DNA of 31,623 nucleotides, taken from assembly GCA_947374505.1 (NCBI GenBank), contig CANCCE010000003.1, positions 1 to 31,623 of the forward strand. The letters are read 5' to 3'. Source of the stretch: Comamonadaceae bacterium (GTDB taxonomy: Bacteria > Pseudomonadota > Gammaproteobacteria > Burkholderiales > Burkholderiaceae_C). Shown piece after piece: positions 7,671 to 16,316 of the stretch (the stretch's first letter is position 1; every line of letters begins with the position of its first letter). The notes beneath the pieces are model-generated. The model made no database searches and was not told the DNA's origin. It was given only the letters and a program-made list of their open reading frames with translations. The position numbers were made by a program, and so were the translations under genes.

Positions 7671-8867
7671 TCAGTCGGCCAAAAACAGCGCCTGCAGATC
7701 ATTCAAAAAATCGAAGCCACGCTCAGTCGGCTTGACATGCACCAGATTCCGCTCGATCAAGCCCTTGCGCTCGGCTTCGTCGAGGCCAGGTTGCAGTGCC
7801 GTGATGGGCAAGCCGGTTTTTTCAGAAAAGTCCTGCAACTTAAAGCCGTCTCGGAGCCGCAGTGCGTTGAGCATGAACTCAAACGGTAAATCCGCACGGC
7901 TGACTTCGGTTTCCTGGGTCACCGCCTCGCCCGCCAAGGCCTTGTCCATGTAGAGCTTGGGATCACGCCAGCGCACTTGGCGCACCACGCGGTGTGCAAA
8001 GCTGAGCTTGCTGTGGGCGCCGGCGCCAATGCCCAAGTAATCCCCGAACTGCCAGTAGTTCAGGTTGTGAAAGCAGCGGTGACCGGGCTTGGCATAGGCG
8101 GAGACTTCGTAGCGCCCCATGCCGGCTTGGCCGGTCATTTCCGTGATCCGGTCGAGCATGGCGTAGGCCAAGTCTTCTTCAGGGATGACAGGCGGAAATT
8201 TGGCGAAATAAGTGTTCGGCTCAATCGTCAGGTGGTAGATCGAAATATGCGGCGGCTGCAAATCGAGCGCCTGCCGCATGTCTTTTTCTAAGCCCTCCAG
8301 GGTCTGCCCTGGCAGCGCATACATGATGTCGAGATTGAAAGTATCGAAGCTCGCAGCGGCTTCTTCTACCGCGGCAATCGCCTGCGCCCGGTCATGCACA
8401 CGGCCGAGCACTTTCAGGTGTTGATCATCAAAGCTTTGCACGCCCACTGACAGACGCGTCACGCCAGCGCCTCGAAAAGCCTTGAAGCGGTCTTTCTCAA
8501 AAGTACCGGGATTGGCTTCTAAGGTGATTTCGCAATCGGCGTCGAGCCGCAGGCGCGCCCGAATGTCGCCCAGCAACCGGTCAATAGCCGCCGGCGAAAA
8601 CAAACTCGGTGTGCCGCCGCCAATGAAGATGCTGTGCACCGTCCGGCCCCAAATCAGGGGCAAAGAGGCTTCCAGGTCGGCCACCAGCGCATCGATGTAG
8701 CGCTGCTCGGGCATGGCGCCGCTGGTCACCTCATGCGAGTTGAAATCGCAGTAAGGACACTTTTTCAAACACCACGGCAGATGCACATACAAAGACAGCG
8801 GCGGCAAGGCGGTCAGCCGCAAAGTGCCGTCACGCATGTAGTGCTGGATGTCTTTCAACTCGCTCAC
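7671..8867 (-). CDS. hemW: HemW, radical SAM heme chaperone
   Basis: A 398-residue radical SAM protein. The 4Fe-4S motif CLKKCPYC (Cys33, Cys37, Cys40) lies in HLPWCLKKCPYCDF, followed by FIGGGTPSLF (SAM-binding GGGTPS), ITLEANPGTFE and RLSVGVQSFDD, all typical of the HemN/HemW family. The C-terminal part carries the HemW-type wing domain. It is shorter than HemN (about 455 residues), and the cysteine motif is the HemW type, so this is not a coproporphyrinogen dehydrogenase but the heme-binding chaperone that loads heme into respiratory enzymes. The start overlaps the end of rdgB by 4 bases (ATGA), a sign of coupled translation; rdgB-hemW is a common pair in beta-proteobacteria. Confidence 0.93.
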   Translation of the reverse strand: MSELKDIQHYMRDGTLRLTALPPLSLYVHLPWCLKKCPYCDFNSHEVTSGAMPEQRYIDALVADLEASLPLIWGRTVHSIFIGGGTPSLFSPAAIDRLLGDIRARLRLDADCEITLEANPGTFEKDRFKAFRGAGVTRLSVGVQSFDDQHLKVLGRVHDRAQAIAAVEEAAASFDTFNLDIMYALPGQTLEGLEKDMRQALDLQPPHISIYHLTIEPNTYFAKFPPVIPEEDLAYAMLDRITEMTGQAGMGRYEVSAYAKPGHRCFHNLNYWQFGDYLGIGAGAHSKLSFAHRVVRQVRWRDPKLYMDKALAGEAVTQETEVSRADLPFEFMLNALRLRDGFKLQDFSEKTGLPITALQPGLDEAERKGLIERNLVHVKPTERGFDFLNDLQALFLAD

Positions 8868-9466
8868 GACAACCAGCGCTCGCGCATCAGCTGCATCATT
8901 TGCCGCGCCGCCTGCCCACGATGGCTGTTGGCGTTCTTGACCTCAACCGGCAGTTCCGCAAAGGTTTTGCCAAAGCTCGGGATGAACATCACCGGGTCAA
9001 AGCCAAAGCCATTGCTGCCTACTGGCGTGCGCGCAATCTCGCCGCTGACGCGGCCAACCGCAATCAAAGGCTCGGGGTCGTCTGCTGTGCGAACCGCCAC
9101 CAAGGTGCTGACCAGCGCAGCACGCCGATCCGTCACATCGGCCATTTGTTCGAGCAGGGCCCGCACATTGTTGTCGTCGCCTTTGGCATAGCCAAACTGC
9201 GTGGCGTAGTAAGCCGTGTCAACGCCGGGCAAACCGCCAAAGGCCTGAACGCACAGACCCGCGTCGTCAGCCAATGCAGGCAAACCGCTCAAAGTTGCAG
9301 CGTGCCGGGCCTTGGTCAAAGCGTTTTCAACAAAGGTCTTATAGGGCTCTTCGGCCTCGCCGATGCCGAGGTCTGACTGGCGCACCAGTTCCATGCCGAG
9401 CGGCAACAGCATGGCTTGCAGTTCAGCCAACTTGCCAGCGTTGTTGGAGGCCAGAACAATTTTCAT
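8864..9466 (-). CDS. rdgB: RdgB/HAM1, dITP/XTP pyrophosphatase
   Basis: A 200-residue protein starting at the ATG at 9466; a TTG one codon upstream is less likely. The family signature SNNAGKLAEL (substrate-binding) opens the protein, followed by VENALTKARHAA, LADDAGLCVQAFGGLPGVDTAYYA with the metal-binding and catalytic acidic residues, and FGFDPVMFIPSFGKTFAEL and SHRGQAARQM at the end. The enzyme hydrolyses non-canonical dITP, ITP and XTP to monophosphates and pyrophosphate, keeping deaminated purines out of DNA and RNA. It lies between rph (29-base gap) and hemW (4-base overlap), in a conserved rph-rdgB-hemW order. Confidence 0.94.
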   Translation of the reverse strand: MKIVLASNNAGKLAELQAMLLPLGMELVRQSDLGIGEAEEPYKTFVENALTKARHAATLSGLPALADDAGLCVQAFGGLPGVDTAYYATQFGYAKGDDNNVRALLEQMADVTDRRAALVSTLVAVRTADDPEPLIAVGRVSGEIARTPVGSNGFGFDPVMFIPSFGKTFAELPVEVKNANSHRGQAARQMMQLMRERWLS

Positions 9467-9495
9467 CAATGTTGAATCCGCAATGTCTTTTCCGT

Positions 9496-10236
9496 TCAGG
9501 CCACCGTTGCCAATGCACTTTTTTGCAGCAACACCAAGTCACGAATACCCTGCTCGGCGAGCTCCAGCAAGGCGTTCATCTCGCTGCGGGTGAAGGCCGC
9601 GCCCTCAGCCGTGCCCTGCACTTCCACAAAATGACCGGCGCCGGTCATCACCACATTCATGTCGGTGTCGCAGCCCGCGTCTTCGATGTATTCGAGGTCT
9701 AGCAGCGGCATGCCTTGGACGATACCGACCGAGATGGCAGCGACGTGGTCGGTGATCGGCGACTCGGTGAGTTTGCCAGCGGCCATCAGCTTGTTGACCG
9801 CGTCTTGGGCGGCGACAAAGGCGCCAGTGATTGCCGCCGTGCGTGTGCCGCCGTCAGCCTGCAACACATCGCAGTCCAGATGAATGGTGCGTTCACCGAG
9901 CTTTTTCAAGTCAAAAACCGCCCGCATCGAGCGGCCAATCAAGCGCTGGATTTCTTGGGTGCGGCCGCTTTGCTTGCCGCGCGCGGCCTCGCGGTCGCTG
10001 CGGGTGTGGGTGGCGCGCGGCAACATGCCGTATTCGGCAGTGACCCAGCCTTCGCCGCTGCCTTTTTTGTGGCCGGGGACTTTTTCTTCCACCGACGCGG
10101 TACACAAGACCTTGGTCGCGCCGAACTCAATCAGCACCGAGCCCTCTGCATAGACGGTGTAGTTGCGCGTCATGCGCACAGGCCGGAGTTGGTGGGCCTG
10201 GCGGTCGGAAGATCGGATGAAACTTGGCTTGGTCAT
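9496..10236 (-). CDS. rph: RNase PH, 3'-5' tRNA-processing exoribonuclease
   Basis: The 246-residue protein matches RNase PH along its full length: RPVRMTRNYTVYAEGSVLIEFG, TKVLCTASVEE, GWVTAEYGMLPRATHTR, REAARGKQSGRTQEIQRLIGRSMRA, LDCDVLQADGGTRTAAITGA and ETDMNVV-like CDTDMNVVMTGAG. The enzyme is a phosphate-dependent 3'-5' exoribonuclease that trims tRNA precursors and helps degrade structured RNA. Length and motifs are normal, so it should be active (unlike the frameshifted copy of E. coli K-12). It is divergent from yicC across a 267-base gap and begins the rph-rdgB-hemW run. Confidence 0.96.
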   Translation of the reverse strand: MTKPSFIRSSDRQAHQLRPVRMTRNYTVYAEGSVLIEFGATKVLCTASVEEKVPGHKKGSGEGWVTAEYGMLPRATHTRSDREAARGKQSGRTQEIQRLIGRSMRAVFDLKKLGERTIHLDCDVLQADGGTRTAAITGAFVAAQDAVNKLMAAGKLTESPITDHVAAISVGIVQGMPLLDLEYIEDAGCDTDMNVVMTGAGHFVEVQGTAEGAAFTRSEMNALLELAEQGIRDLVLLQKSALATVA

Positions 10237-10503
10237 GGTTTTTTAAGTGGGCAAGGAAGTTGTAAGCGCGTGATACGAGTCATGGACTCATGGCGCAACA
10301 CGTGCAGCATCCTCCATTATCAGTCGGCTTGCTTGAATCGCGGCCCTAGTAAACTACGCCCCAAGCTTTCAGATGGCCATTCCAGCCAGACGCGGTCGTT
10401 CCAGCTTTCCATGGGCAAGTTGGAATTGCTTTTTGCCCTTATTTTTGCAGACGTGCAGTTAGACTTGGTCCCGCGTCCGGACTCCTTTAGAAAAAGCACC
10501 TCC

Positions 10504-11421
10504 ATGTCAGTTTTCAGCATGACGGGCTACGCGACTGCCCAGTCCAGCGCTCCGCGAGCCGCCGCGAGCACCGAAGTTTCGGTCGAGGCCCACGCACGAC
10601 TGGGCATTGAAATCCGATCCGTCAACAGCCGTTTTTTAGACCTGTCTTTTCGCTTGCCGGACGAACTTCGCCAAGCCGAACCCGCTCTGCGCGAAATACT
10701 CACCAGCCAGCTCAAACGTGGCAAAGTCGAATTACGCGTTTGGTTAGAGAGCAGTTCTGCCAGCAGTTTGCGTGCGCCCAGCGCGCAAACCTTGCAACGC
10801 CTCGGCTCTTTTGAAGACACCATCAAATCTTGGTTACCAACCGCTGCCGGCTTGAGCGTTGCCGATGTTTTGCGCATCGCCGTCAACGAAGACCAGAAGC
10901 CACACGACTACGGCGCAGAACTTTTGAAACTCGCCAAAAAAGCCGTCAAAGACCTGCTGACCGCACGCGAGCGCGAAGGGGCCCGACTGTCGGCCATGCT
11001 GACCGACCGCACCGCCCAGTTGCGTGCGCTGTCGGCACAAGCCGGTCCGCTGGTCCCAAAATTGGTGGAACAGCAAAAAACCCGCTTCATGGAACGCTGG
11101 AAAGAAGCCATGGCACTGGCCGACAGTGCCGCCCTGCCGGAAGCCGCACAAGACCGGGCGCTAACCGAGGCCACCGCCTTTGCGATTCGAATAGATGTGG
11201 CCGAAGAAATCACCCGCCTGGCGTCGCACTTAGATGAAATCGACCGCCTGCTGGCCAAAGGTGGCGAAGTCGGTAAGCGCCTTGATTTCCTGATCCAAGA
11301 GCTGCACCGTGAAGCCAACACCATGGGCTCTAAATCAGCCGCCCTCGAACTCACACGCATTTCGGTGGACATGAAAGTACTGATCGAACAGATCCGCGAA
11401 CAAGTCCAAAACATCGAGTAA
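10504..11421 (+). CDS. yicC: YicC family endoribonuclease
   Basis: A 305-residue YicC protein starting at the ATG at 10504 (MSVFSMTGYA), matching the usual MTGYG-type N-terminus of the family. The open frame reaches back to 9715, but that part is antisense to rph and is rejected. Family features are the N-terminal IRSVNSRFLDLSFRLPDELR and KRGKVELRVWLE, a long helical middle, and the C-terminal VAEEITRLASHLDEI, GKRLDFLIQELHREANTMGSKS. YicC proteins have been shown to be endoribonucleases, some acting on small RNAs. It is followed by gmk after 11 bases, a widespread pairing. Confidence 0.93.
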   Translation: MSVFSMTGYATAQSSAPRAAASTEVSVEAHARLGIEIRSVNSRFLDLSFRLPDELRQAEPALREILTSQLKRGKVELRVWLESSSASSLRAPSAQTLQRLGSFEDTIKSWLPTAAGLSVADVLRIAVNEDQKPHDYGAELLKLAKKAVKDLLTAREREGARLSAMLTDRTAQLRALSAQAGPLVPKLVEQQKTRFMERWKEAMALADSAALPEAAQDRALTEATAFAIRIDVAEEITRLASHLDEIDRLLAKGGEVGKRLDFLIQELHREANTMGSKSAALELTRISVDMKVLIEQIREQVQNIE

Positions 11422-11432
11422 TCAGGCTTTTT

Positions 11433-12053
11433 ATGGACTACCCCGGAAATTTATTTGTTGTTGCAGCGCCCAGTGGCGCTGGTAAATCGAGCCTCGTCAA
11501 GGCGCTGCTGGAGCTGGACTCCAGAGTGCAACCGGCGGTGTCGCACACCACGCGGCCACCGCGAGGGCAAGAAAAGCACGGCCGGGAATATTTCTTTTTA
11601 TCGAACGACGAGTTCGACGGCATGGTCGAACGCAATGCCTTTCTGGAGTGGGCCCATGTCCACGGTCAGCGCTATGGGACGTCGCGTCACACCATCGAAG
11701 AGCGCATGCAACACGGCGCCGATGTGATTTTGGAGATTGACTTCCAGGGCGCCATCAACATCAAGAAAATTTTCACCAATGCGGTGCTGATTTTCATCTT
11801 GCCGCCAAGCTGGGAAGAGCTGCGCTCCCGCTTGCAGCGCCGCGGGGAAGACAGTGCCGAGGTCATTGAACTGCGCTTGAAGAATGCAGCTTTGGAGATG
11901 GCGCAAGCCCAAGAATTTGACTTCGTTATAATCAATGAGTTGTTCGAGCGTGCGGTTTTTGACCTGAAAACCATTGTTCATGCCCAGCGGCTCAAGTTTT
12001 CGGCTCAGCGGCGTGCCCGTGCCGACATCTTCCAAGCCCTGAACATTCCCTGA
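11433..12053 (+). CDS. gmk: Guanylate kinase
   Basis: A 206-residue guanylate kinase. The P-loop (APSGAGKSSL, residues ~12-21), the GMP-binding SHTTRPPRGQEKHGREYFFL, the EWAHVHGQRYGT segment, ILEIDFQGA and the FILPPSWEELRSRLQRRGEDS lid region are all present. It makes GDP from GMP and ATP and feeds GTP and ppGpp synthesis. It follows yicC closely and precedes rpoZ by 44 bases and spoT beyond it, the common gmk-rpoZ-spoT order, which links nucleotide supply with the stringent response. Confidence 0.97.
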   Translation: MDYPGNLFVVAAPSGAGKSSLVKALLELDSRVQPAVSHTTRPPRGQEKHGREYFFLSNDEFDGMVERNAFLEWAHVHGQRYGTSRHTIEERMQHGADVILEIDFQGAINIKKIFTNAVLIFILPPSWEELRSRLQRRGEDSAEVIELRLKNAALEMAQAQEFDFVIINELFERAVFDLKTIVHAQRLKFSAQRRARADIFQALNIP

Positions 12054-12097
12054 AACCCTCGCTCACCCCAGCGCTTACTGCTTACCCGGAGAACATC

Positions 12098-12301
12098 ATG
12101 GCCCGCATCACTGTTGAAGACTGCCTGGAACAAATTCCCAACCGTTTTGAGTTGGTTTTGGCTGCGACTTACCGCGCCCGTATGCTGAGCCAAGGTCACG
12201 CCGCCAAGATCGAAAGCAAAAATAAGCCCGGTGTGACGGCTCTGCGCGAAATTGCAGCCGGCAAGATCGGCCTCGAGATGCTGAAAAAAGTACCCCTCTG
12301 A
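12098..12301 (+). CDS. rpoZ: RNA polymerase omega subunit
   Basis: A 67-residue omega subunit with the typical start MARITVEDCLEQIPNRFELVL, the RARML segment, and VTALREIAAGKIG near the end. Omega helps fold and assemble the beta-prime subunit and forms part of a ppGpp site on RNA polymerase. Length is normal for beta-proteobacteria. A strong intrinsic terminator follows it 19 bases after the stop, separating it from spoT. Confidence 0.96.
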   Translation: MARITVEDCLEQIPNRFELVLAATYRARMLSQGHAAKIESKNKPGVTALREIAAGKIGLEMLKKVPL

Positions 12302-12319
12302 TCTTTTTCGCTGCCCCTG

Positions 12320-12346
12320 AAAAGCACCGCTTGACGGTGCTTTTTT
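12320..12346 (+). terminator. Rho-independent terminator after rpoZ
   Basis: A 10-base stem AAAAGCACCG / CGGTGCTTTT (12320-12329 and 12335-12344) encloses the 5-base loop CTTGA and runs directly into six T residues. This is a textbook intrinsic terminator on the plus strand, 19 bases after the rpoZ stop codon. Confidence 0.9.
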
Positions 12347-12412
12347 GTTTTCGACGTCCAGAAAATCTCTGCGTGTAGCGAAGGTTTTCGCTCTCAAGAT
12401 ACATTTAAGGTT

Positions 12413-14650
12413 ATGAGTTCGCTCCTTTCGCCGGTTATGGCCAAGCCAACCCCTGCCGCAGCCAACGCTGCAGCAGCGAGCTTTGCCGTGCTCACAGCCA
12501 AGCTTGATTACATGAGCCCGGCCGACGTCGACAACGTGCGCCGTGCTTACCGGTTTGCGGATGAAGCACACCTCGGGCAACTTCGCAACAGTGGCCAGCC
12601 CTACATCACCCACCCGATTGCCGTGGCGCAGCAATGCGCCGAATGGAAGCTTGACGCGCAGGCACTCATGGCCGCGCTGCTGCACGATGCCATTGAAGAC
12701 TGCGGCGTCACCAAGCCTGACCTGATCGAGCGCTTTGGCGCGCCGGTGGCCGAACTGGTCGACGGACTGACCAAGCTGGAAAAGCTGGAGTTCAACACCC
12801 GCGAAGAAAATCAGGCGGAGTCTTTCCGCAAGATGCTGCTGGCCATGGCCCGCGATGTCCGCGTCATTTTGATCAAACTGGCCGACCGCACCCACAACAT
12901 GCGCACGCTGGGCGACGCACCCCGTGCCAAGTGGGCGCGCATCGCCAGTGAAACGCTGGACATCTATGCGCCGATTGCCCACCGATTGGGTCTGAACACG
13001 ACCTACCGCGAGTTGCAGGACCTGGCTTTTCAGCATCTCCACCCTTGGCGTTACGCCACGCTGGCGAAGGCACTGTCGCGTTCGCGCGGACGGCGCCGCG
13101 ATGTCATCACGCGCGTTCAAACAGAAGTTGAAGCAGCCTTTACCGCCGCCAACATCCCCGTGCAAATTGACGGACGTGAAAAAACGCTGTATTCGATTTA
13201 CAGCAAGATGGATCAAAAGCACCTGTCATTTGCGCAAGTGACTGACATTTACGGCTTTCGTGTCATCGTCGACGGCCTGACGGCTTGCTACACCGCCATG
13301 GGCGTGCTGCACCAACTCTACAAGCCACTGCCCGGACGATTCAAAGATTACATCGCGATTCCAAAGATCAACGGCTACCAGTCACTGCACACGACGCTGG
13401 TCGGACCCTTCGGGACCAATATTGAGTTTCAGATGCGCACCGAAGCCATGCACGTGGTGGCTGAGTCTGGTGTCGCCGCACACTGGCTTTACAAGGCGAC
13501 GACTCCGGGCAGCGATGATTCGCAAAACTTGGGCACGCAGTGGTTGCAGTCCTTGCTCGACATCCAGCACGAAACAGTCGACGCCGCAGAGTTTTGGGAC
13601 CATGTCAAGATTGATCTTTTCCCGGACGCTGTTTATGTGTTCACGCCAAAAAGCAAGATCATGGCGATGCCGCGCGGCGCAACCATTGTCGACTTCGCCT
13701 ATGCGATTCACAGCGATATCGGGCACCGTGCGGTCGCCGCCAAAGTCAATGGCGAGCAAGTGCCGCTGCGAACCGAACTGCACAACGGCGACGTGATTGA
13801 GATCGTCACCACGCCGGTTTCCAGCCCCAACCCCGCTTGGCTGGGTTTTGTCCGCACGGGCAAGGCTCGATCGAAAATCCGCCACCACCTCAAAACCATG
13901 GCGCTGACCGAGTCACAAGATTTGGGCGAGAAGATGTTGGCCCATGCTTTGCGTGCAGAAGGCATTGACAAGCTACCTGAAGACGACGAAAAAAACCGCC
14001 TGTTGTGGGAAAAAATTCTGCGCTTCAGTGGCAACCGTTCACGTGCAGATTTACTGACCGACGTCGGTCTTGGCAAACGCATCGCCACCATTGTGGCCAA
14101 GCGCATCGTCGGACTGTTAGGCGAAGCCGGCGAAAAACCCAATGTACTGCTGATGAGCCGGGAACGCTTTACCGAGCATGAGTCGGTGTCACAAGGTGCG
14201 CTGCTGCTGGACGGCAGCGAAGGCGCCTCGATCCACTTCGCCAAGTGCTGCAAACCGATTCCAGGCGACAACGTCATGGGTTACCTCGGTCGCGGCGAAG
14301 GGCTGATGGTCCACACCGAAGATTGCGCGGTGGCCAAGCGGCTGCTGCAGCGCGACAGCGAACGCTTTATTGCCGTCGACTGGTCAGACGAACCTGTTCG
14401 CGCCTTCGAAACCGATTTACTGGTGACCGTCTCAAACGGCAAAGGGGTCTTGGCCCGCGTTGCTGCGGCCATGGCGTCAGCCGAGGCCGACATCACCCAA
14501 GTTGAGATTGAACAAGGTTCCGGACAAGATGCCACCGACCTGCGTTTCAGTGTTGACGTTCGCGACCGTGTACATTTGGCAGCCGTGATGCGCAACGTGA
14601 AGCGCGCCACCTCAGTGCTGCGTGTCCAAAGGGTCAAGTCGGGGACGTAG
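12413..14650 (+). CDS. spoT: Bifunctional (p)ppGpp synthetase/hydrolase, RelA/SpoT family
   Basis: A 745-residue Rel/SpoT protein with all domains in order. The hydrolase HD domain (~residues 40-200) has ITHP (His67), LLHDAIED (His91-Asp92) and LADRTHNMRTL. The synthetase domain (~235-370) has GREKTLYSIYSKM, YGFRVIV and INGYQSLHTTL, and RFKD near residue 309. The basic RxKD motif marks bifunctional enzymes, while monofunctional RelA has an acidic ExDD. TGS (VFTPKSKIMAMPRGATIVDFAYAIH, ~415-475), helical/zinc-finger-like (FAKCCKPIPGDN) and a C-terminal ACT domain (~670-740) follow. It controls the stringent response. The ATG at 12413 has AAGG just upstream; starts at Met9 or later cannot be ruled out. 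Its end overlaps convergent greB by 17 bases. Confidence 0.96.
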   Translation: MSSLLSPVMAKPTPAAANAAAASFAVLTAKLDYMSPADVDNVRRAYRFADEAHLGQLRNSGQPYITHPIAVAQQCAEWKLDAQALMAALLHDAIEDCGVTKPDLIERFGAPVAELVDGLTKLEKLEFNTREENQAESFRKMLLAMARDVRVILIKLADRTHNMRTLGDAPRAKWARIASETLDIYAPIAHRLGLNTTYRELQDLAFQHLHPWRYATLAKALSRSRGRRRDVITRVQTEVEAAFTAANIPVQIDGREKTLYSIYSKMDQKHLSFAQVTDIYGFRVIVDGLTACYTAMGVLHQLYKPLPGRFKDYIAIPKINGYQSLHTTLVGPFGTNIEFQMRTEAMHVVAESGVAAHWLYKATTPGSDDSQNLGTQWLQSLLDIQHETVDAAEFWDHVKIDLFPDAVYVFTPKSKIMAMPRGATIVDFAYAIHSDIGHRAVAAKVNGEQVPLRTELHNGDVIEIVTTPVSSPNPAWLGFVRTGKARSKIRHHLKTMALTESQDLGEKMLAHALRAEGIDKLPEDDEKNRLLWEKILRFSGNRSRADLLTDVGLGKRIATIVAKRIVGLLGEAGEKPNVLLMSRERFTEHESVSQGALLLDGSEGASIHFAKCCKPIPGDNVMGYLGRGEGLMVHTEDCAVAKRLLQRDSERFIAVDWSDEPVRAFETDLLVTVSNGKGVLARVAAAMASAEADITQVEIEQGSGQDATDLRFSVDVRDRVHLAAVMRNVKRATSVLRVQRVKSGT

Positions 14651-15200
14651 AAGGCGGTGCCGGATAGCTCACCGCCAGCACCTCCACCAACTGCACGCCG
14701 CTGGGCGTGACCAAGTTAACCTCATCCCCAACACGCGCCTTGAGCAGTGTGCGTGCCGCCGGTGACACCCAGCTGATCTCACCGGCCGAGCTGTCTGCTT
14801 CGTCAATCCCCAGGATGGTCACGCGTTGCTCGGTCTTGCCGTCAACCAAATAGCGCACGGTCGCGCCAAAAAATACCTGATCGCCGCCATGGTGCACTGA
14901 AGGGTCGGTGATCTCAGCGATCTCCATTCGTTTTGTCAGGAAACGGATGCGGCGGTCAATTTCGCGCAGCCGTTTTTTACCGTAAATGTAATCGCCGTTT
15001 TCGGACCGGTCACCATTGCTGGCGGCCCAGTGAACAATGTCCACGACCTTCGGCCGCTCGTTGTCGATCAAATCCAGCAGCTCGGCTTTGAGCCTGGCGT
15101 AGCCCGCAGGCGTGATGTAGTTTTTGCCACCCGCCGGTAACGGCGGCAGGGTCAACTCTTCATCGTCCGAATCGGTTTCTTGGGTAAAGGCTTTGCTCAT
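14634..15200 (-). CDS. greB: Transcription elongation factor GreB
   Basis: A 188-residue Gre factor. The N-terminal coiled coil contains YITPAGYARLKAELLDL and the acidic tip SNGDRSENGDYIYGKKRLREIDRRIRFL. The ENGDYIYGKK signature is the GreB type (GreA has ENAEYHAAKE). The C-terminal FKBP-like domain includes VFFGATVRYL and SWVSPAARTLLKARVGDEV. The protein enters the secondary channel of RNA polymerase and triggers cleavage of backtracked RNA. Compared with E. coli GreB it has an acidic N-terminal extension of about 25 residues (TQETDSDDEELTL). It converges on spoT with a 17-base overlap, and the catabolic operon's last gene ends 48 bases upstream on the same strand. Confidence 0.95.
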   Translation of the reverse strand: MSKAFTQETDSDDEELTLPPLPAGGKNYITPAGYARLKAELLDLIDNERPKVVDIVHWAASNGDRSENGDYIYGKKRLREIDRRIRFLTKRMEIAEITDPSVHHGGDQVFFGATVRYLVDGKTEQRVTILGIDEADSSAGEISWVSPAARTLLKARVGDEVNLVTPSGVQLVEVLAVSYPAPPSTSPT

Positions 15201-15248
15201 GGCGATAGCAGTGACAACTGCGGTTCAAAAGAATGAGCTTACCGTGAC

Positions 15249-16268
15249 TCACTGCAACTGAATGTCTTGTGTGCGCATCAGTGTGCCGAACTTCTGAATT
15301 TCAGATCGAATGAATTGCCCAAATTGCGCCGCGTTCAAACCTTGGGGATCACCCGCCAGCGCTTGCAGTCGATCTCGAAATTCAGGCGTCTCGACCGCTG
15401 CAGTGAGCGCGTTGCTGAGTTTTTGGACGATGTCACTGGGGGTGCCCGCAGGTGCCATGACGCCATACCAACCGGCGGACTCGGTGTTGACACCTTGTTC
15501 GATGGCGGTCGGTAATTGGGGCAACAAAGCCGAGCGGTTTTTGCTCAGAATGGCCAGCGGCTTGGCCGAGCCACCGCGAACCAGGGGCAATGCAGAAGCT
15601 GTGCCGGCGACCAGGAAATCTACATGCCCGCCCTGTAAATCATTGATGGCGGGTGCAATACCCCGGTAAGGTACGTGGGTGGGCTTGATGCCTGCGGCCT
15701 CTGCAAAAGAGGCTGTACTCAGATGGGTACTGCTGCCAATGCCAGAGGTTGCATAACGCAACTTATCCCCTTCGGACTTGCCCATTTTCACGAGGTCGGC
15801 AAGGTTGTTAAGGCGGCTGTTTTTATTCACCAAAATGATCTGGGGACCGCTGTAAACCAATGAAACTGGCGTCAAGTCTTTGAGTAAGTCATAGGGCAAT
15901 TTTCTGCCACTGCCGCTGTTGATGGCGGCCGCGTCATTAGCCAACAGCAAGGTGTAGCCATCAGCCTGAGACTTGGCCACAAAGTCGACACCGATGATGG
16001 TCCCGCCGCCATCTTTGTTAATGATGACCACCGATTGGCCCAAGTCTTTTTGCATGCGATCGGCGATCAGTCGACCCAAGATGTCGGCCGCCCCGCCCGG
16101 TGCGAACGGCACCACCAGACGGATGGGCTTGCTTGGGTAAGACTGAGCAGAGTTTGCACCTGACTGCGCCCAAGCCCCCAACGGTCCGCAACAGGCCAAG
16201 GCCAGTACACACAGCCATGCGGGTTGAATGAATCGCGCAAAGCGCAGAGGATGAAATTTGAGGTTCAC
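15249..16268 (-). CDS. Bug-family periplasmic receptor (TTT transporter)
   Basis: A 339-residue secreted binding protein. It starts at a GTG (16268) with AGGAG 6 bases upstream. The signal peptide has a hydrophobic run (WLCVLALACCGPLGAWAQ) and cleavage near residue 35. Hallmarks of the Bug/TctC family follow: YPSKPIRLVVPFAPGGAADILGR, LGQSVVIINKDGGG, DGYTLLLANDAA, YATSGIGSSTHL, HVPYRGIAPAINDLQGGHVDF. Such proteins capture carboxylates (aromatic, dicarboxylic or similar) for a TctAB permease, which is absent here. It is the last gene of the catabolic operon, 48 bases after the racemase-fold gene, so it probably binds a substrate or intermediate of that pathway. Ligand unknown. Confidence 0.93.
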   Translation of the reverse strand: MNLKFHPLRFARFIQPAWLCVLALACCGPLGAWAQSGANSAQSYPSKPIRLVVPFAPGGAADILGRLIADRMQKDLGQSVVIINKDGGGTIIGVDFVAKSQADGYTLLLANDAAAINSGSGRKLPYDLLKDLTPVSLVYSGPQIILVNKNSRLNNLADLVKMGKSEGDKLRYATSGIGSSTHLSTASFAEAAGIKPTHVPYRGIAPAINDLQGGHVDFLVAGTASALPLVRGGSAKPLAILSKNRSALLPQLPTAIEQGVNTESAGWYGVMAPAGTPSDIVQKLSNALTAAVETPEFRDRLQALAGDPQGLNAAQFGQFIRSEIQKFGTLMRTQDIQLQ

Positions 16269-16316
16269 AAGAGGCTCCTGAGGAAAAGTGACTTTTAACT
16301 TTTTTTCTAAAAATGT

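Noticed and set aside
9715..10503. Upstream extension of the YicC frame by 263 codons
   Set aside because: Most of it is antisense to rph, and the family N-terminus (MTGY motif) begins at 10504.
12005..13222. Long minus-strand open frame (405 codons) across the end of gmk, rpoZ and the first third of spoT
   Set aside because: It is fully antisense to three well-recognised genes and shows no domain of its own; long antisense frames are common in GC-rich coding DNA.
15248..15249. Possible terminator between the end of the catabolic operon and greB
   Set aside because: The 48-base gap has no stable stem followed by a T-run on the minus strand, so read-through into greB cannot be excluded.
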